NCBI GenBank assembly: GCA_021773015.1
Contig: JAJFKW010000006.1
Coordinates: 248,001-312,000 of the forward strand
Length of the DNA: 64,000 nt
Source of the DNA: Woeseia sp.
Lineage (GTDB): Bacteria > Pseudomonadota > Gammaproteobacteria > Steroidobacterales > Woeseiaceae
Direction of reading: 5' to 3'
The position numbers were made by a program, and so were the translations under genes. The notes under the pieces were generated by a model. That model saw only the letters and a program-made list of their open reading frames with translations. It made no database searches and was not told the origin of the DNA. This document shows, in pieces, positions 61,842 through 64,000 of the stretch (within the stretch, counting starts at the first letter, position 1; each line of letters opens with the position of its first letter).

Positions 61842-64000
61842 TTATGGTGCAGGTGTGACGGAAATGTCAAAACAGGTTCTCGGTGGATAATTGGCATCTG
61901 TATCCGTGTCTTGATATCGAAAATCGACCAGATCAATGATGTACAAACCGGCTGGAATCACGTTCGCGGAGGTGAAATTCTCCACATTGGCATCACCACT
62001 GAATCCTTCAGCGTTCCCACCCACGATAAGATTCTGTATTGCGCCTGAGCGATAATAAAATAAATCGGGGTCCGATTGATCAATATCGCTGTTCGGATCG
62101 TCCGGCGGCAAGGATGCGATGGTCGCTGCGTCGGCTTGCATGTTAAATGTATAACGAGATGCAGTGACAATATTCAAGGTAAGCAGCCGACGCTCACCGA
62201 GCTTGTTACCGTCTGCGTTTGCACCAATATTGTCGAATTGGCTATTGCTGCAGATATTAATTGGATTACTGTCGGGTGCAATCGGCGCATAAATAGGCAA
62301 CACATCAGTGGCTCCTGGCAACGAGGCCGTTGCGTCATTGAGCTCATTGCTGCCGAAACGATCGATACCTGCGGCGGTAACAGACTCGGAGGCTAGAATT
62401 GAGTCGATAAGCGCTTGTTGCCCAGTTCCTGCGGCATTTAAGCCTTCAATAAAGGAGAAAATCGTCGTTGTTGCATCGGTGGTCGCTTGTGAACCTGTCA
62501 GAACGTTGAATATCGGCGCAAAACCGATACTGCCTGTATCGGCGCCATCGTCATCGGTATCCCACAGATCGTAGATTACTTTCCACATACTGGCTTCGTT
62601 ATACCAGCCGGCAAAGTTGCCAGTTGCTTCGTCCTCGATTCGCAGTTGGAAGCCACGCTGCTCACCATTAAATCTAAACGTGTCGCAATAAATCGGATCG
62701 TTTAGCGCCATGCCAGATAAAGCGGTCGCAAATCCTTCGCCAAATGACAATCGTGGGTCTAGGCGATCGTTAATTGCATGCGAACCACCGATGCTATCGG
62801 ATCGGGAAAACGTGTCTTCAAAATAGTGCCCCCATTCGTGCACGATGACATGGTCATCAAATTCGTCCGTATCGTCTGCGTCCAAGCCGCGCAAAAACAG
62901 CGAGTCGATTCCGCCATTGTAGAAGGCGCTGCCTAATTCCCCGACTGCGATATCACCAGACACGTTGCTGTTATTCACACTCCAGAAAACGTCTAGCGGA
63001 ACGAAGTTTGCCTGCTGGGAAGCACTCAATACCAGCTGCATTGCGGAATAAATGGAATCCAGAATCGCGAAAGGCGCGGCAGAACGCATGCTGTTGTCAA
63101 AAGCATTACCTGTCCAGCCGGTTGTTGCCAACAGATTTCTGATTTCAGCACCGCCGGTCGGCACGCTGGCTGCGCCGTCAAGTACATAAAGTGGCCGCAA
63201 GTTCAGCGGTTGCCCGGTATCGGACGTATTGTCCCGTACCTCAACATCCCAAGCAGGTGCACCGAGTTGTTTCAGCTCGGCACGAGCCCGAACGAAAACC
63301 GAAGCTTGACCTGGGTTGGAGAATGCATAGCTGCCATCCTCACCTGACACAACGCTATTCAGCACGGCATTAGAATTCGCGTCGATTAGTTGTACCGTCA
63401 CTTGTCGAATCGGTAACACACTGATGGCCGCAAAATCCGGCCGATTGCAATTGTCGCTTACGTTTGGCGTTTGAAATTCAATGACACCAGAAATCGAATC
63501 TGCAACTGGAACATCCATGACCGTCACCGATACGTCGTCGCTCGCACTGAGATTTCCTTGATCCGAAACCGTTAGACGAAATACCAGAACCTCATCCGCT
63601 GCGACATCCGGCGCAGTGAAATTGGCAACGGCCATATTGGCGTTGTTGATGGTGACGACGGTGCCAGAAACTTGCGTCCAAGCGAAGCCGAGCGTGTCGC
63701 CTACATTCGGATCGGTCCCGCTCCCCGCAAACTGGGCGACCGTGCTCTCGGCGACTGTCTGGTCCACGCCTGCGTTTGCTGTCGGCGGCATATTTACGAC
63801 GACGGTAATTGATACATCGTCGCTGGAAGTGAGATTGGCCTGATCAGAAACCGTTAAACGAAACACCAGAACTTCATCAGCGGCCACACTCGGAGTGGTG
63901 AAATTCGCCCCCGCCATGTTAGCATTATTGATGGTAACTGCCGTTCCAGTGACCTGTGTCCAGGCGAAGCTGAGCGTGTCACCAGCATTAGCATCACTCC
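61842..64000 (-). CDS. Large secreted metallopeptidase-like protein with tandem PKD-like repeats, N-terminus cut
   Basis: The frame enters from the right edge and ends at 61842, giving about 719 visible residues. The first 175 or so hold at least two beta-sandwich repeats of the PKD/K319-type (ANAGVDQTVAESTVAQFAG and DTLGFAWTQVSGTVVTINNA...VLVFRLTVSD). A linker with a carboxypeptidase-regulatory-like unit (VTVQLIDANSNAVLNSVVSG, DGSYAFSNPGQASVFVRA) follows. Then comes HEWGHYFED with FGEGFATALSG downstream, a HExxH zinc site with a likely third ligand Glu. The C-terminal 140 residues look like a beta domain. Acts outside the cell, probably as a protease; substrate unknown. Confidence 0.8.
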   Translation of the reverse strand, partial: SDANAGDTLSFAWTQVTGTAVTINNANMAGANFTTPSVAADEVLVFRLTVSDQANLTSSDDVSITVVVNMPPTANAGVDQTVAESTVAQFAGSGTDPNVGDTLGFAWTQVSGTVVTINNANMAVANFTAPDVAADEVLVFRLTVSDQGNLSASDDVSVTVMDVPVADSISGVIEFQTPNVSDNCNRPDFAAISVLPIRQVTVQLIDANSNAVLNSVVSGEDGSYAFSNPGQASVFVRARAELKQLGAPAWDVEVRDNTSDTGQPLNLRPLYVLDGAASVPTGGAEIRNLLATTGWTGNAFDNSMRSAAPFAILDSIYSAMQLVLSASQQANFVPLDVFWSVNNSNVSGDIAVGELGSAFYNGGIDSLFLRGLDADDTDEFDDHVIVHEWGHYFEDTFSRSDSIGGSHAINDRLDPRLSFGEGFATALSGMALNDPIYCDTFRFNGEQRGFQLRIEDEATGNFAGWYNEASMWKVIYDLWDTDDDGADTGSIGFAPIFNVLTGSQATTDATTTIFSFIEGLNAAGTGQQALIDSILASESVTAAGIDRFGSNELNDATASLPGATDVLPIYAPIAPDSNPINICSNSQFDNIGANADGNKLGERRLLTLNIVTASRYTFNMQADAATIASLPPDDPNSDIDQSDPDLFYYRSGAIQNLIVGGNAEGFSGDANVENFTSANVIPAGLYIIDLVDFRYQDTDTDANYPPRTCFDISVTPAP
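63559..64000. repeat. Tandem DNA repeat encoding PKD-like domains, period about 282 bases
   Basis: The segment from 63559 recurs from 63841 with most bases conserved (for example TGATCxGAAACCGTTA and ACGAAAxACCAGAAC). The shift is 282 bases, or 94 codons. The second copy runs off the window, so the copy number is unknown. Such arrays change length by recombination. Confidence 0.8.

Noticed and set aside
1-64000. CRISPR arrays, tRNA or rRNA genes, insertion sequences, prophage
   Set aside because: No regularly spaced repeats, no cloverleaf or rRNA motifs noticed, and no transposase, integrase or phage protein among the genes.

Overview
The window reads as a chromosomal segment of a free-living, motile, Gram-negative gammaproteobacterium of moderate GC. 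The evidence is a Pseudomonas/Vibrio-like flagellar gene order with P and L rings, sigma54 and sigma28 flagellar promoters, TonB-dependent receptors, lipoproteins, a GTP-type PEP carboxykinase and a phasin. A marine or sediment lineage near Woeseiales/Chromatiales is my guess from the mix of PAS/GGDEF proteins, the sulfatase and the Shewanella-like phosphatase; it is not proven. I saw no rRNA, tRNA, CRISPR, IS element or prophage.

1-17 kb, flagellar axial locus. On the minus strand lie flgBCDE, flgFGHIJ, flgKL, fliC, flaG and fliD (cut by the left edge). Divergent on the plus strand are flgA, flgM, flgN, a strongly divergent CsrA-like gene and a lipoprotein gene. The flgB/flgA gap holds two face-out sigma54 promoters (GG-N10-GC) and a FleQ-like palindrome. 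Sigma28 promoters precede fliC and flgM. This gives the usual hierarchy: sigma54 makes hook-basal body genes, then sigma28 makes filament genes and its own inhibitor FlgM.

17-27 kb, general metabolism: phasin with a promoter, palindrome and strong terminator; pckG; a class III cyclase-FHA protein; a methyltransferase; dusA; a sulfatase overlapping a FAD oxidoreductase; and an aldo/keto reductase.

27-38 kb, cobalamin locus. A B12 riboswitch precedes btuB-btuF-btuC-btuD-cobQ-cobD, a chain of overlapping genes on the minus strand. cobT-cobS-cobC-cobO lies upstream on the same strand and cobU converges on it. Together they cover corrinoid uptake, adenosylation, amidation, aminopropanol attachment and nucleotide-loop assembly; corrin-ring synthesis genes are not in the window.

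38-42.3 kb, the most unusual region. An exported CotH-like putative kinase overlaps an exported Shewanella-like PPP phosphatase that is fused to a kinase-like domain whose two catalytic acidic positions look lost. A DUF4956 membrane protein converges on them, and a receiver-like protein without a clear phospho-acceptor Asp follows.

42.5-64 kb, accessory and signalling genes: a ZnuD-like TonB receptor with a small secreted Cys/His protein; an animal-type haem peroxidase behind a candidate sigma54 promoter; a GlcD-like FAD dehydrogenase divergent from an aldehyde dehydrogenase; a DUF4397-like lipoprotein; an arsR-arsC-aquaporin operon with a strong operator-like inverted repeat; a 7TM-PAS-PAS-GGDEF protein; a YbdK-type ligase beside an N-formylglutamate amidohydrolase-like protein; a 1170-residue PAS/GAF/GGDEF/EAL protein; and a large secreted metallopeptidase-like protein with tandem repeats that runs off the right edge.
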